Assembly (NCBI GenBank): GCA_017434775.1
Contig: JAFSGG010000069.1
Location: 1 to 47,610 of the forward strand
Source of the DNA: Clostridia bacterium
GTDB taxonomy: Bacteria > Bacillota > Clostridia > Christensenellales > Aristaeellaceae
DNA: 47,610 bases
Direction of reading: 5' to 3'
In this document: positions 1 to 7,178 of the stretch, piece after piece
How positions within the stretch are numbered: position 1 is the first letter of the stretch
Layout of the letters: every line of letters starts with the position of its first letter
Position numbers and translations under genes: made by a program
The notes under the pieces: generated by a model
Told to the model about the DNA's origin: nothing
What the model saw: the letters and a program-made list of their open reading frames with translations, nothing else
Databases searched by the model: none

Positions 1-708
1 GAACTGCCGGAAAAAAGGCGGCTGGTGCAGCAGATTGATGCAGACGACAGCGTGTACCAGCACCTGATGGCCCCCATCTGGGAGAAGCTGTACCGCTGGC
101 AGAAAGATCAGCAGCTCACGGCTTCCCAAAGAGCCCTGCTGGAAGATCAGATTTCCCAGGAAGCCCGGCAGGCCACCGGCCTTGCCAAAGCCCCCTATGT
201 GTGCCAGTTTGTGAAAGCGCTGCTGGCAAGCGGTGAAAAGGTATTGCTTTTTGCCCATCATCATGGGGTGATGGATATATACAAAAAAGAACTGAAGATG
301 GAAAAGCCTGTTTTCATTACCGGCCGGGAAACCGCTGCCCAGAAAGAAGCGGCGGTGGATAAATTCATGCTGGGGAAAACGGACCTTTGCTGCATTTCTC
401 TGCGGGCTGCCAGCGGCCTCAATCTGCAGCGGGCTACCTGCGTGGTGTTCGGGGAACTGGACTGGAGCCCGGCCGTCCATTCCCAGGCAGAAGACCGGGC
501 GCACCGCATTGGCCAGAAAGATTCGCTTTTGTGCTATTATCTGGTGTCTCCAAGAGGCAGCGATGCGGATATGCAGGAAGCGCTGGGGCTGAAGGTAAGC
601 CAGTTTGTGCAATTGATGGGGCAGCAGCCTCAGGGAGAAGACAGGGAGGCCGCCGGTGCCAATTTTGCCCGGCAGCATGTGGAAAAACTGATACGCCAAT
701 TGACCTGA
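1..708 (+). CDS. SNF2-family helicase, C-terminal fragment
   Basis: This is the tail of an SNF2-family DNA-dependent ATPase that begins before the window; the frame is open from base 1. The roughly 235 visible residues form the second RecA-like domain. KVLLFAHHHGVMDIY fits helicase motif IV, ISLRAASGLNLQ followed by VVFGELDWSP fits motif V, and QAEDRAHRIGQ is motif VI with its arginines. The wording is closest to the SMARCAL1/HepA-like branch, which remodels or reanneals DNA rather than unwinding it. The substrate cannot be told from this fragment. An intrinsic terminator overlaps the stop codon, so the gene ends its transcript. Family assignment is firm; the subfamily is an inference. Confidence 0.85.
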   Translation, partial: ELPEKRRLVQQIDADDSVYQHLMAPIWEKLYRWQKDQQLTASQRALLEDQISQEARQATGLAKAPYVCQFVKALLASGEKVLLFAHHHGVMDIYKKELKMEKPVFITGRETAAQKEAAVDKFMLGKTDLCCISLRAASGLNLQRATCVVFGELDWSPAVHSQAEDRAHRIGQKDSLLCYYLVSPRGSDADMQEALGLKVSQFVQLMGQQPQGEDREAAGANFARQHVEKLIRQLT

Positions 709-728
709 GCGATATGCTCGGGTTTTTT
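704..728 (+). terminator. Intrinsic terminator after the helicase gene
   Basis: A 7-bp stem with one G-U pair (704-710 with 716-722) and a 5-base loop is followed at once by six T residues (723-728). The stem begins inside the last codons of the helicase gene and includes its TGA stop. Confidence 0.75.
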
Positions 729-779
729 GTATGCGGAAAATTGAAAAAGGGTATACTGCTGCCGAAAGGCGGTGTATGG

Positions 780-1313
780 ATGAAAAGAAGAGCGGCGATT
801 GCCTGTATGCTGGCGGCGGCCATGCTGATTGGCACTTGTGTCATGCAGACACATAATGGTGCTGAGGAAGAATTACCGCAGCGTGAAGCAACCAGGACAA
901 CAGAAACGGAAAAGCTGAGCGGACAGGCACAGATTCGCCAGACGATGCATTTTCAGCGCTGCGGCCATCAGGTGGAAAGGCGAGTGAAAGCGCCGGATGC
1001 TCTGGCCGGAGCGGATTTTAAGCAGGTATCGGCCTATTATGACCAATGGCTTATCCAGTCCATGGAAAAGGACAGCCTGGTGATGGAGCGGCATATCGAT
1101 TTGTATTGCCCGGCGCATGTGATTGTGAGCATGGATCATACAGGACAGGTGGTACTGGCAGAAAACCGATATGGGGACGGCATGGCCATCCTGGAAATAT
1201 TGGATACAACGCCGGTGGAGGAAGAAAAGCGAAGAATGCTCCTTGCAGGCATGGGGTTTGATAACAGGGAAGAAGCCGTGGCATGGCTGAAAATGCAGGG
1301 AATCATTCAATAA
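780..1313 (+). CDS. Secreted or anchored protein with a BofC-like C-terminal domain
   Basis: The protein has 177 residues. The N-terminus MKRRAAIACMLAAAMLIGTC is a short basic stretch and a hydrophobic segment, so a signal peptide or membrane anchor; the cysteine after LIGT is a weak lipobox candidate. The last 60 residues (GDGMAILEIL, then EEEKRRMLLAGMGFDNREEA) follow the pattern of the BofC C-terminal domain of spore formers: an acidic LPEE-like helix, a short GI/GF turn and a second acidic helix. BofC acts between forespore and mother cell to restrain a signalling protease. This similarity is from pattern alone, so the role is an inference. The ATG at 780 was chosen because it begins the signal-like segment; its ribosome binding site is weak. 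The gene sits just after a terminator and before a consensus promoter, so it is probably transcribed alone. Confidence 0.6.
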   Translation: MKRRAAIACMLAAAMLIGTCVMQTHNGAEEELPQREATRTTETEKLSGQAQIRQTMHFQRCGHQVERRVKAPDALAGADFKQVSAYYDQWLIQSMEKDSLVMERHIDLYCPAHVIVSMDHTGQVVLAENRYGDGMAILEILDTTPVEEEKRRMLLAGMGFDNREEAVAWLKMQGIIQ

Positions 1314-1319
1314 GCAGAT

Positions 1320-1348
1320 TTGACAAGCGGTATACAAAGCGATATAAT
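1320..1348 (+). promoter_or_regulatory. Consensus sigma-A promoter for the VanY/peptidoglycan-binding gene
   Basis: TTGACA at 1320-1325 and TATAAT at 1343-1348 match both sigma-70/sigma-A hexamers perfectly and are separated by exactly 17 bases. The start point should fall near 1355, giving a leader of about 25 bases before the ATG at 1381. Confidence 0.9.
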
Positions 1349-1380
1349 TCAAGTTATAAAAATACTTGACGGAGGAGCGT

Positions 1381-2793
1381 ATGCAGAATAACAGTAGAAA
1401 AAAGGTGCGGCGGAAAAATCCCATGCTTTTCTGTTTTCTGGCTGCTTTATTGATCGTTCTGATCATTATATTTGCATTTCTGGCTGCAAACAGCCGGCAG
1501 AGTACCGGGGAATTGCAGGCGGCATACGACAAAGATGCGGCTTTTCAGCCCAGTCCTTCACCAACGGTACGCCTGGTTTCGGTAACACCGGATCCCTATC
1601 TTGTGACCCATGTGCCCCAGCCGTCGCCCACGCCTTCTTTCCTTTCCGTCGGATCGGAAGGGGAGATGGTACGCCAATTGCAGCAGCGGCTGAAGGAACT
1701 GGACTATTATACGGGTGAAGTGGATGGACAGTATGGCAGCGGCACCCGGGAAGCGGTGCGATTCTTTCAGTACCAGCATGGGCTGGAGAATGATGGTGTA
1801 GCCGGTCAGCAAACCCTGGCGGTACTTTACAGCAATCAGGCAAAGCCCTGTCCTTATACGCCGATGCCTCAGCCGGAGCCGGAAGTGACGGAAACGATTG
1901 TTGTGCAGACACCGGCGCCTGTATTGGCTACCCCTTCTGTTCCGCTGATGGGGTACGGTGCATCCGGTGAAAGCGTGGTGCAATTGCAACAGCGCCTACA
2001 GCAGCTGGGCTACTATACCGGATCGGTGGACGGCCAGTATGGCAACGGCACGGCGGAAGCGGTGAAGATTTTTCAATCGCAAAACGGCCTTTCAGCGGAT
2101 GGCATTGCAGGGGAAAAGACCATTCATATCCTCTTTTCGGCCAATGCAAAATACATTACCATTACGCCCACGCCTTCGCCTGTTTATCTGACCGGCGAAA
2201 ATATCCTGTTGCTGGTAAACAGGCAGAATAAACTGCCGGAAGATTTTGTGCCCGGCGACCTGGTGAAGGTGAAGGACATCTGCGGCGATAACGTGCTCTA
2301 TGCCAGCCAGAATATCCAAGGGGTACGGGTGGCCGTGGTGGCGCTGAATGAAATGATCGCAGCCGCAAAGGCGGATGGCATCGGGCCCTGGAAGATCCGG
2401 GAAGGATACCGCACCATTGCAGATCAGCAAGAAATTTTTGATAATTCGGTCTATACATTCCGAAAAGACGGTCAGACGAAAAGCCAGGCTATCTCCTCCA
2501 CCCGGCAGACGGTGGCGGACCCGGGCTGCAGCGAGCATCATACCGGCCTGGCTTTTGACTTAAATGCCAATAATCCGGATTTGCCCTTTGCGGATACGGC
2601 CCAGTACGCCTGGCTGCAGAAACACTGCTGGGAACACGGCTTCATCATGCGCTATACGGATGAAAAAGAACACATCACCGGCTTCCTGGGGGAAGAATGG
2701 CATGTAAGGTATGTGGGTACGGAACATAGCCTGAAAATGCGGGATATGGGCCTGTGCCTGGAAGAATACATTATTTGGCTTGACAACCAGTAA
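1381..2793 (+). CDS. Membrane-anchored VanY-type D,D-carboxypeptidase with two peptidoglycan-binding repeats
   Basis: The 470-residue protein should sit outside the membrane and trim D-Ala from peptidoglycan stem peptides. A basic N-terminus leads into a transmembrane segment at residues 14-35, then a Pro/Ser/Thr-rich linker. Two PG_binding_1 repeats follow at about 90-152 and 190-253, each with the QLQQRL, YYTG, VDGQYG and GIAG-type landmarks. The VanY domain covers about 275-465. The metal-site motif SxHxxGxAxD is intact (S384, H386, D393), as is EEWH (E439, H441). The ATG at 1381 follows GGAGGAG with 5-base spacing; an in-frame TTG at 1366 has no comparable site. It is a single gene under a perfect promoter. 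It resembles the peptidase at 34254 more than the two that flank that gene. Confidence 0.9.
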   Translation: MQNNSRKKVRRKNPMLFCFLAALLIVLIIIFAFLAANSRQSTGELQAAYDKDAAFQPSPSPTVRLVSVTPDPYLVTHVPQPSPTPSFLSVGSEGEMVRQLQQRLKELDYYTGEVDGQYGSGTREAVRFFQYQHGLENDGVAGQQTLAVLYSNQAKPCPYTPMPQPEPEVTETIVVQTPAPVLATPSVPLMGYGASGESVVQLQQRLQQLGYYTGSVDGQYGNGTAEAVKIFQSQNGLSADGIAGEKTIHILFSANAKYITITPTPSPVYLTGENILLLVNRQNKLPEDFVPGDLVKVKDICGDNVLYASQNIQGVRVAVVALNEMIAAAKADGIGPWKIREGYRTIADQQEIFDNSVYTFRKDGQTKSQAISSTRQTVADPGCSEHHTGLAFDLNANNPDLPFADTAQYAWLQKHCWEHGFIMRYTDEKEHITGFLGEEWHVRYVGTEHSLKMRDMGLCLEEYIIWLDNQ

Positions 2794-2808
2794 TTGTTGA
2801 AAACCGCC

Positions 2809-2837
2809 TTGACAGCAACAAATGAATACTATATAAT
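2809..2837 (+). promoter_or_regulatory. Consensus sigma-A promoter for the uracil permease leader
   Basis: TTGACA at 2809-2814 and TATAAT at 2832-2837 are perfect hexamers with a 17-base spacer. Transcription should begin near 2844, about 145 bases before the permease start, which leaves room for the structured leader described separately. Confidence 0.9.
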
Positions 2838-2841
2838 GTGT

Positions 2842-2945
2842 AAGGTTCATCCTTGATAGCGGTACACAAAAGCCGACGAGTGAGAACGCTTGCCGAATAT
2901 GCGAAACGCATGGCTTTGCCTGTACTGCGGGCAAGGCCATTTTTT
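2842..2945 (+). promoter_or_regulatory. Structured attenuator leader of uraA, unassigned riboswitch-like RNA
   Basis: The leader can adopt two exclusive folds. In the first, 2859-2866 pairs with 2921-2928 (8 bp, one G-U) and 2869-2874 pairs with 2912-2917. These close a three-way junction with arms 2877-2882/2887-2892 and 2899-2903/2907-2911, joined by the bases GA and CCGAAT. In the second, 2911-2920 pairs with 2930-2939 to form a terminator with six T. The first fold uses both the left arm and the loop of the terminator, so it acts as an antiterminator or aptamer. A small hairpin at 2842-2854 sits at the start point. I do not see the PyrR-binding loop or the guanine-riboswitch core. Pairings are read by eye; the ligand or protein is unknown. 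Confidence 0.65.
2911..2945 (+). terminator. Intrinsic terminator inside the uraA leader
   Basis: A 10-bp stem (2911-2920 with 2930-2939, one G-U pair) with a 9-base loop is followed by six T (2940-2945). It lies downstream of the promoter and upstream of the uraA ribosome binding site, so it is placed to attenuate uraA rather than to end another gene. Confidence 0.85.
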
Positions 2946-2988
2946 ATGGCAAGATGCACCGAAAGAAAAAACAGGAGGGGAAACACCA

Positions 2989-4350
2989 ATGAAACTGGTC
3001 TACGACATCAACGACAGACCCCCGCTCAAAAAGAACCTGATCTTCGCCCTGCAGCAGCTGCTTGCCATCATGGCGGCCACCCTGCTGGTGCCCGCGCTGG
3101 TGAATTTGAACACCGGTACCAATTACATGAGCCAGCCTGCTGCTTTGCTGGGCGCCGGCTTCGGTACGCTGTTCTACATCCTCATGACCAAGGGCAAGAG
3201 CCCCGTGTTCCTGGGCAGCTCCTTCGCTTTCATTGCTCCTCTTGGCGGCGCTGTGGCGTTCGGCTACCTGGGCATCTTCCTGGGCGCTGTGTTCGCCGGT
3301 CTTGTGTATGTTGCCATCGCCCTGATCGTGAAGAAGACTGGCTCCGGCTGGGTGAACAAACTGCTGCCCCCTGTGGTCATCGGCCCCACCGTCGCTCTGA
3401 TTGGTCTTTCCCTGTGCGGCAGCGCTGTGAACAACATGGCCAACATCGCCGCTACTCCCAAGGACTATAACCTGGTGCATATCTTGGTTGCTGTGATTGC
3501 TTTCTTTATCACCGTGTATGCTTCCACCAAGGGCACCACCGGTATGAAGCTGATCCCCTTCGTGATCGGTATTCTGGGTGCTTACGTGATTGCTCTTGCA
3601 CTGACCGGCCTTGGCTATCTGTTCAATTGTGACTACATCAAGCTGGTAAAGTTCAGCGCTTTTGAAGGTATGCAGCTCTTTGAAGTGCCCAAATTCACCT
3701 TCCTTGGTATGTTTGAAGAAGGTGCTTCCAAGCTGAACGGCATCAACGGTATTCTGAACCTGCTGTTGTTGTTTGCTCCTGTGGCGCTGGTTGTGCTGGC
3801 TGAACACATTGCCGACCATAAGAACCTGAGCTCCATCATCGACCGTGATCTGATCACCGAACCCGGCCTCCATCGCACCCTGATTGGCGACGGCGTCGGT
3901 TCCATCATCGGTTCCTTCTTCGGCGGCTGCCCCAACACCACCTACGGTGAATCCGTGGGCTGCGTGGCCATCACCGGCAACGCTTCCATTTCCACCATCG
4001 TGATTGCTGCGCTGTACTGCATTGTGCTGGCTTTCTTCGGCCCCTTCACTGCTTTCGTGAACAGCATCCCCACCTGCATCACCGGCGGCGTATGCATCGC
4101 CCTGTATGGCTTCATTGCGGTAAGCGGCCTGAAGATGGTCCAGAAAGTGGACCTGAACGACAATCGCAATCTGTTTGTTGTGGCTGCCATCCTGGTGCCC
4201 GGCATCGGCGGCCTGAGCCTGAAGTTCGGCAATCCTGCTGAACCCGTGATCGAAATCTCCGCCATCGCCACTGCCCTGATCCTGGGTATTCTGGTGAATG
4301 TGATCTTCAACAAGCGCACTGCTGAAGAAAAGGCTGCAGACGCCGAATAA
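2989..4350 (+). CDS. uraA: Uracil permease, NCS2 family
   Basis: The 453-residue integral membrane protein imports uracil (or xanthine) with protons. The N-terminus KKNLIFALQQLLAIMAATLLV is the conserved NCS2 opening, GSSFAFIAPLGG the early half-helix region, AEHIADH carries the family's substrate-binding glutamate, and GGCPNTTYGESVG is the NCS2 signature. The ATG at 2989 follows AGGAGGGG. An upstream in-frame ATG at 2890 would place the start inside the leader terminator, so it was rejected. The gene is alone on its transcript, controlled by the leader at 2842-2945. Its codons (AAG, GCT, GGT, CCC) resemble those of the ribosomal and PNPase genes downstream, which suggests high expression. 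Uracil fits the family sequence best; xanthine cannot be excluded. Confidence 0.9.
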   Translation: MKLVYDINDRPPLKKNLIFALQQLLAIMAATLLVPALVNLNTGTNYMSQPAALLGAGFGTLFYILMTKGKSPVFLGSSFAFIAPLGGAVAFGYLGIFLGAVFAGLVYVAIALIVKKTGSGWVNKLLPPVVIGPTVALIGLSLCGSAVNNMANIAATPKDYNLVHILVAVIAFFITVYASTKGTTGMKLIPFVIGILGAYVIALALTGLGYLFNCDYIKLVKFSAFEGMQLFEVPKFTFLGMFEEGASKLNGINGILNLLLLFAPVALVVLAEHIADHKNLSSIIDRDLITEPGLHRTLIGDGVGSIIGSFFGGCPNTTYGESVGCVAITGNASISTIVIAALYCIVLAFFGPFTAFVNSIPTCITGGVCIALYGFIAVSGLKMVQKVDLNDNRNLFVVAAILVPGIGGLSLKFGNPAEPVIEISAIATALILGILVNVIFNKRTAEEKAADAE

Positions 4351-4397
4351 TTTCCTGAAAATATCCTGAAAAAAGGGAAAATTTACGGAAATACATA

Positions 4398-4426
4398 TTT
4401 ACAAACCACGCCTGACATGCTAAAAT
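4398..4426 (+). promoter_or_regulatory. Promoter of rpsO-pnp, inside the uraA terminator
   Basis: TTTACA at 4398-4403 (5 of 6) and TAAAAT at 4421-4426 (5 of 6) are separated by 17 bases. The spacer and the -10 box lie in the left arm and loop of the hairpin at 4403-4440, so initiation near 4433 would fall in the right arm. Confidence 0.7.
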
Positions 4427-4443
4427 GAAAGGCGTGGTTTTTT
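4403..4443 (+). terminator. Intrinsic terminator after uraA
   Basis: A perfect 10-bp stem (4403-4412 with 4431-4440) with an 18-base loop is followed by more T residues, giving a run of six T at 4438-4443. It ends uraA transcription. The loop contains the -10 box of the next promoter. Confidence 0.8.
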
Positions 4444-4447
4444 AGAA

Positions 4448-4523
4448 CCGTTTGCCCGGGATGGCGATACTCCAACGCCTTGCCTGAGTGAACGGCGATT
4501 CGAAACAGGGGATGCCACACCCC
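4448..4523 (+). promoter_or_regulatory. Candidate S15 autoregulatory leader
   Basis: Between the promoter and the rpsO start the leader can form a 5-bp outer stem (4448-4452 with 4491-4495), an inner GGCG/CGCC hairpin (4463-4466 with 4476-4479) and a GGGG/CCCC hairpin (4508-4511 with 4520-4523) just before the AGGAGG at 4528-4533. Ribosomal protein S15 is known to bind its own leader in many bacteria to block translation. The location fits, but I cannot align this to a named Rfam family by eye. Confidence 0.4.
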
Positions 4524-4542
4524 AAGAAGGAGGAAAACTCAA

Positions 4543-4806
4543 ATGGATAAGGAACTCAAGGCTCAGATCATGCAAACCTATGCCCGTCACGAAGGCGACA
4601 CCGGTTCTCCCGAAGTGCAGGTTGCTCTGCTCACGCAGCGCATCAATCACCTCAATGAGCATCTCAAGCTCAACAAGAAGGACCACCACTCCCGTCGCGG
4701 TCTGCTGCTGATGGTTGGTCAGCGCCGTGGCCTGCTGGATTACCTGATGAAGACGGACATCGAACGCTATCGCGAACTGATTGCTAAGCTGGGTCTGCGC
4801 AAGTAA
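4543..4806 (+). CDS. rpsO: 30S ribosomal protein S15
   Basis: The 87-residue protein binds 16S rRNA in the central domain and starts assembly of the platform. The whole family is recognisable: [19 protein letters not shown], then [16 protein letters not shown], then RRGLLDYL and the closing LGLRK. The length is typical (87-89). The ATG follows AAGGAGG with 7-9 bases spacing. It is the first gene of the conserved rpsO-pnp pair and uses codons typical of highly expressed genes. Confidence 0.98.
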   Translation: MDKELKAQIMQTYARHEGDTGSPEVQVALLTQRINHLNEHLKLNKKDHHSRRGLLLMVGQRRGLLDYLMKTDIERYRELIAKLGLRK

Positions 4807-4815
4807 TGCGCAAAT

Positions 4816-4883
4816 AGGGGACTGCTGCCGGAGGCTGGCAGCCGGTGATGAACCGGGAAAAGGGCCTCGGCTTGCAGTCCCCT
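4816..4883 (+). other. Long branched hairpin between rpsO and pnp
   Basis: A perfect 10-bp outer stem (4816-4825 with 4874-4883) encloses further pairings, including an inner CCGG/CCGG hairpin and an interrupted GGC-rich helix. The sequence after it is T-rich but has no clean T run. In Escherichia coli a long stem at the same place is cut by RNase III and lets PNPase control its own mRNA. A similar role here is an inference from position and shape; partial termination is the alternative. Confidence 0.55.
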
Positions 4884-4943
4884 TCTTTCAGCCTGTGGGC
4901 AGGGGCCCATGGGTGAGTGAGTGTGTGAGGAGAGAGAAAGAAA

Positions 4944-7097
4944 ATGGATTACAAGAGTTACTCGATGGAATTTGCCGGCCGTACCCTGACGCTGGAATTT
5001 GGCAAGTATGCCCAGCAGGCCGGTGGCTCTGCCGTGGTTCGCTACGGTGATACTGTGGTGCTGGTAAATGCCACTGCTTCCGATAAGGCCCGCGAAGGCG
5101 TGGATTTCTTCCCCCTGACGGTGGACTTTGAAGAAAAGCAGTATGCCGTGGGCAAGATCCCCGGTGGTTTCTATAAGCGGGAAGGCAAGCCTACTGATAA
5201 GGCGACCCTGACCTGCCGCCTGATCGACCGTCCCCTGCGCCCCCTGTTCAACAAGGGCATGCGCAATGACGTGCAGGTTGTGGCCCAGACTTTGTCTGTG
5301 GATCCTGATACCCCCCCGGAATTCCCGGCCATGCTGGGTTCTTCCATCGCCCTGATGATTTCCAACATCCCGTGGGGCGGCCCCACCGCTGCTGTGGTTG
5401 TGGCCCGCGTGAACGGTGAACTGATCATCAACCCCACCGAAGCCCAGGCTGCCGCTTCCGATATGCATGTGACCGTTGCCGGCACCAAGGACGCCATCAT
5501 GATGGTGGAAGCCGGTGCCAAGGAAGTCAGCGAAGATGCCATGATGGACGCCATCCTGTTTGCCCATGAAAGCATCAAGGAACTGGTGGCTTTCCAGGAA
5601 AAGATCACCGCTGAAATTGGCAAGCCCAAGAGCGAATTCCCCCTGGTCACCACCGGCGACGATATCAAGGCCGCCGTGCGTGAATATGCGCTTGAAAAGT
5701 GCAAGTATGTGTACGCCACCACCGTCCGCAAGGAACGCCAGGCTCGCGAAGCCGAAGTTTCTGCCGATGTGGCTGAACACTTTGCTGATATTTTCCCCGG
5801 CCGCGAAAGCGAAGTGGCCGATGCGTTGTACTACCTGAACAAGGAAGTTATGCGCCGCAAGATTCTGGACGAAGGCATTCGCCCCGACGGCCGCGGCGTG
5901 ACCGAAGTTCGCCCCATCTGGTGCGAAGTGGGCGTGCTGCCCCGGACCCATGGTTCTGCCGTGTTCACCCGCGGTGAAACCCAGGCTATGACCATCTCCA
6001 CCCTGGGCATGGTGAGCGAAGCCCAGCAGTTGGACGGGCTGTCCAGCGAAGAAAGCAAGCGCTACATGCATCAGTACAACATGCCTTCCTACGCCACCGG
6101 TGAAGCTGGCCGTCTGCGCAGCCCCAACCGCCGCGAAATCGGCCATGGCGCTTTGGCGGAACGTGCTCTGGTGCCCGTGATCCCCACGGAAGAAGAATTC
6201 CCCTATGCACTGCGTCTGGTTTCTGAAATCATGGGCAGCAATGGTTCTTCCTCCATGGCTTCCGTGTGCGGCAGCACCCTGAGCCTGATGGATGCCGGCG
6301 TGCCGATCCATGCCCCCGTTGCCGGTGTGGCCATGGGCCTGATTCAGGATACCGAAAGCGATAAGATCGCCGTGCTCACCGACATTCAGGGTCTGGAAGA
6401 CTTCCTGGGCGATATGGACTTCAAAGTGGCCGGTACCATGAACGGTATCACCGCCATTCAGATGGATATCAAGATCAAGGGTATCAACCGCGAAATCCTG
6501 AGCCGTGCTCTCAGCCAGGCTCTGGAAGGCCGCCTGCATATCCTCAAGATCATGCTGGATACCATCGGCGAACCCCGGAAGAACCTGTCTAAGTTCGCGC
6601 CCAAGATCATCAACTTCACCATCAATCCCGAAAAGATCCGCGAAGTCATCGGACCCGGCGGCAAGATGATCAACAAGATCATTGCCGAAACCGGCGTGAA
6701 GATTGATATCGAAGACGATGGCCGTGTGTTCATCTCCACCCCCGATCAGGCTGCTGCTGATAAGGCCAAGTCCATCATCCTGGGCATTGCCAAGGATATC
6801 GAAGTGGGCGATGTGTTCACCGGCAAGGTGGTTCGCATCATGAACTTTGGCGCCTTCGTGGAACTGTGCGGCGGTAAGGATGGCATGATCCACATTTCCA
6901 AGCTGGACAACAAGCGCGTGGAAAAGGTGGAAGACGTGGTGAACGTTGGCGACGAACTGGAAGTGAAGGTTTGCGAAATCGACAGCCAGGGCCGCATCAA
7001 CCTGATCCGCAATGACATCGTGTATGAAAACACCAATTTCAGCCGCCCCGCCGGCAACCGTCCGCCCCGTCGTGACGGCCGGAACGACCGGAAATAA
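4944..7097 (+). CDS. pnp: Polyribonucleotide nucleotidyltransferase (PNPase)
   Basis: PNPase degrades RNA from the 3' end with phosphate, releasing nucleoside diphosphates, as a trimer in the cytoplasm. The 717-residue length is typical. Two RNase PH-like domains are present: the first at about 5-140 ([17 protein letters not shown]), the second at about 305-530 ([35 protein letters not shown]). A KH domain follows ([15 protein letters not shown]) and then a C-terminal S1 domain ([21 protein letters not shown]). The ATG at 4944 follows GAGGAGAGAG. It is the second gene after rpsO, as in many Bacillota, with a hairpin between them that may mediate autoregulation. Codon use is that of a highly expressed gene. 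Confidence 0.98.
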   Translation: MDYKSYSMEFAGRTLTLEFGKYAQQAGGSAVVRYGDTVVLVNATASDKAREGVDFFPLTVDFEEKQYAVGKIPGGFYKREGKPTDKATLTCRLIDRPLRPLFNKGMRNDVQVVAQTLSVDPDTPPEFPAMLGSSIALMISNIPWGGPTAAVVVARVNGELIINPTEAQAAASDMHVTVAGTKDAIMMVEAGAKEVSEDAMMDAILFAHESIKELVAFQEKITAEIGKPKSEFPLVTTGDDIKAAVREYALEKCKYVYATTVRKERQAREAEVSADVAEHFADIFPGRESEVADALYYLNKEVMRRKILDEGIRPDGRGVTEVRPIWCEVGVLPRTHGSAVFTRGETQAMTISTLGMVSEAQQLDGLSSEESKRYMHQYNMPSYATGEAGRLRSPNRREIGHGALAERALVPVIPTEEEFPYALRLVSEIMGSNGSSSMASVCGSTLSLMDAGVPIHAPVAGVAMGLIQDTESDKIAVLTDIQGLEDFLGDMDFKVAGTMNGITAIQMDIKIKGINREILSRALSQALEGRLHILKIMLDTIGEPRKNLSKFAPKIINFTINPEKIREVIGPGGKMINKIIAETGVKIDIEDDGRVFISTPDQAAADKAKSIILGIAKDIEVGDVFTGKVVRIMNFGAFVELCGGKDGMIHISKLDNKRVEKVEDVVNVGDELEVKVCEIDSQGRINLIRNDIVYENTNFSRPAGNRPPRRDGRNDRK

Positions 7098-7116
7098 AAA
7101 CGCATAATGTATTTGG

Positions 7117-7153
7117 CAGGGGGGAAGCTATCAAGTAGTTTCCCTCCTGTTTT
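7117..7153 (+). terminator. Intrinsic terminator after pnp
   Basis: A 10-bp stem with one G-U pair (7117-7126 with 7140-7149) and a 13-base loop is followed by four T (7150-7153). It separates pnp from the M16 peptidase gene; no clear promoter lies after it, so some read-through is likely. Confidence 0.7.
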
Positions 7154-7178
7154 CTAAAAATGATAAAAGGGTAATGAA

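Noticed and set aside
2842..2945. Assigning the uraA leader to PyrR attenuation or the guanine riboswitch
   Set aside because: The PyrR-loop consensus (UCC-GAGAGG type) and the guanine-aptamer core are not present, so I left the leader unassigned.
2890..2988. An upstream in-frame ATG for uraA that would add 33 residues
   Set aside because: It lies inside the leader terminator and has no Shine-Dalgarno site; ATG 2989 has AGGAGGGG and matches the family start.
4767..6893. Very long open frame antisense to pnp
   Set aside because: Its codons are the mirror of a real, fully recognisable PNPase gene; the translation is rich in His and Gly with no motif. It is a shadow of strong codon bias.
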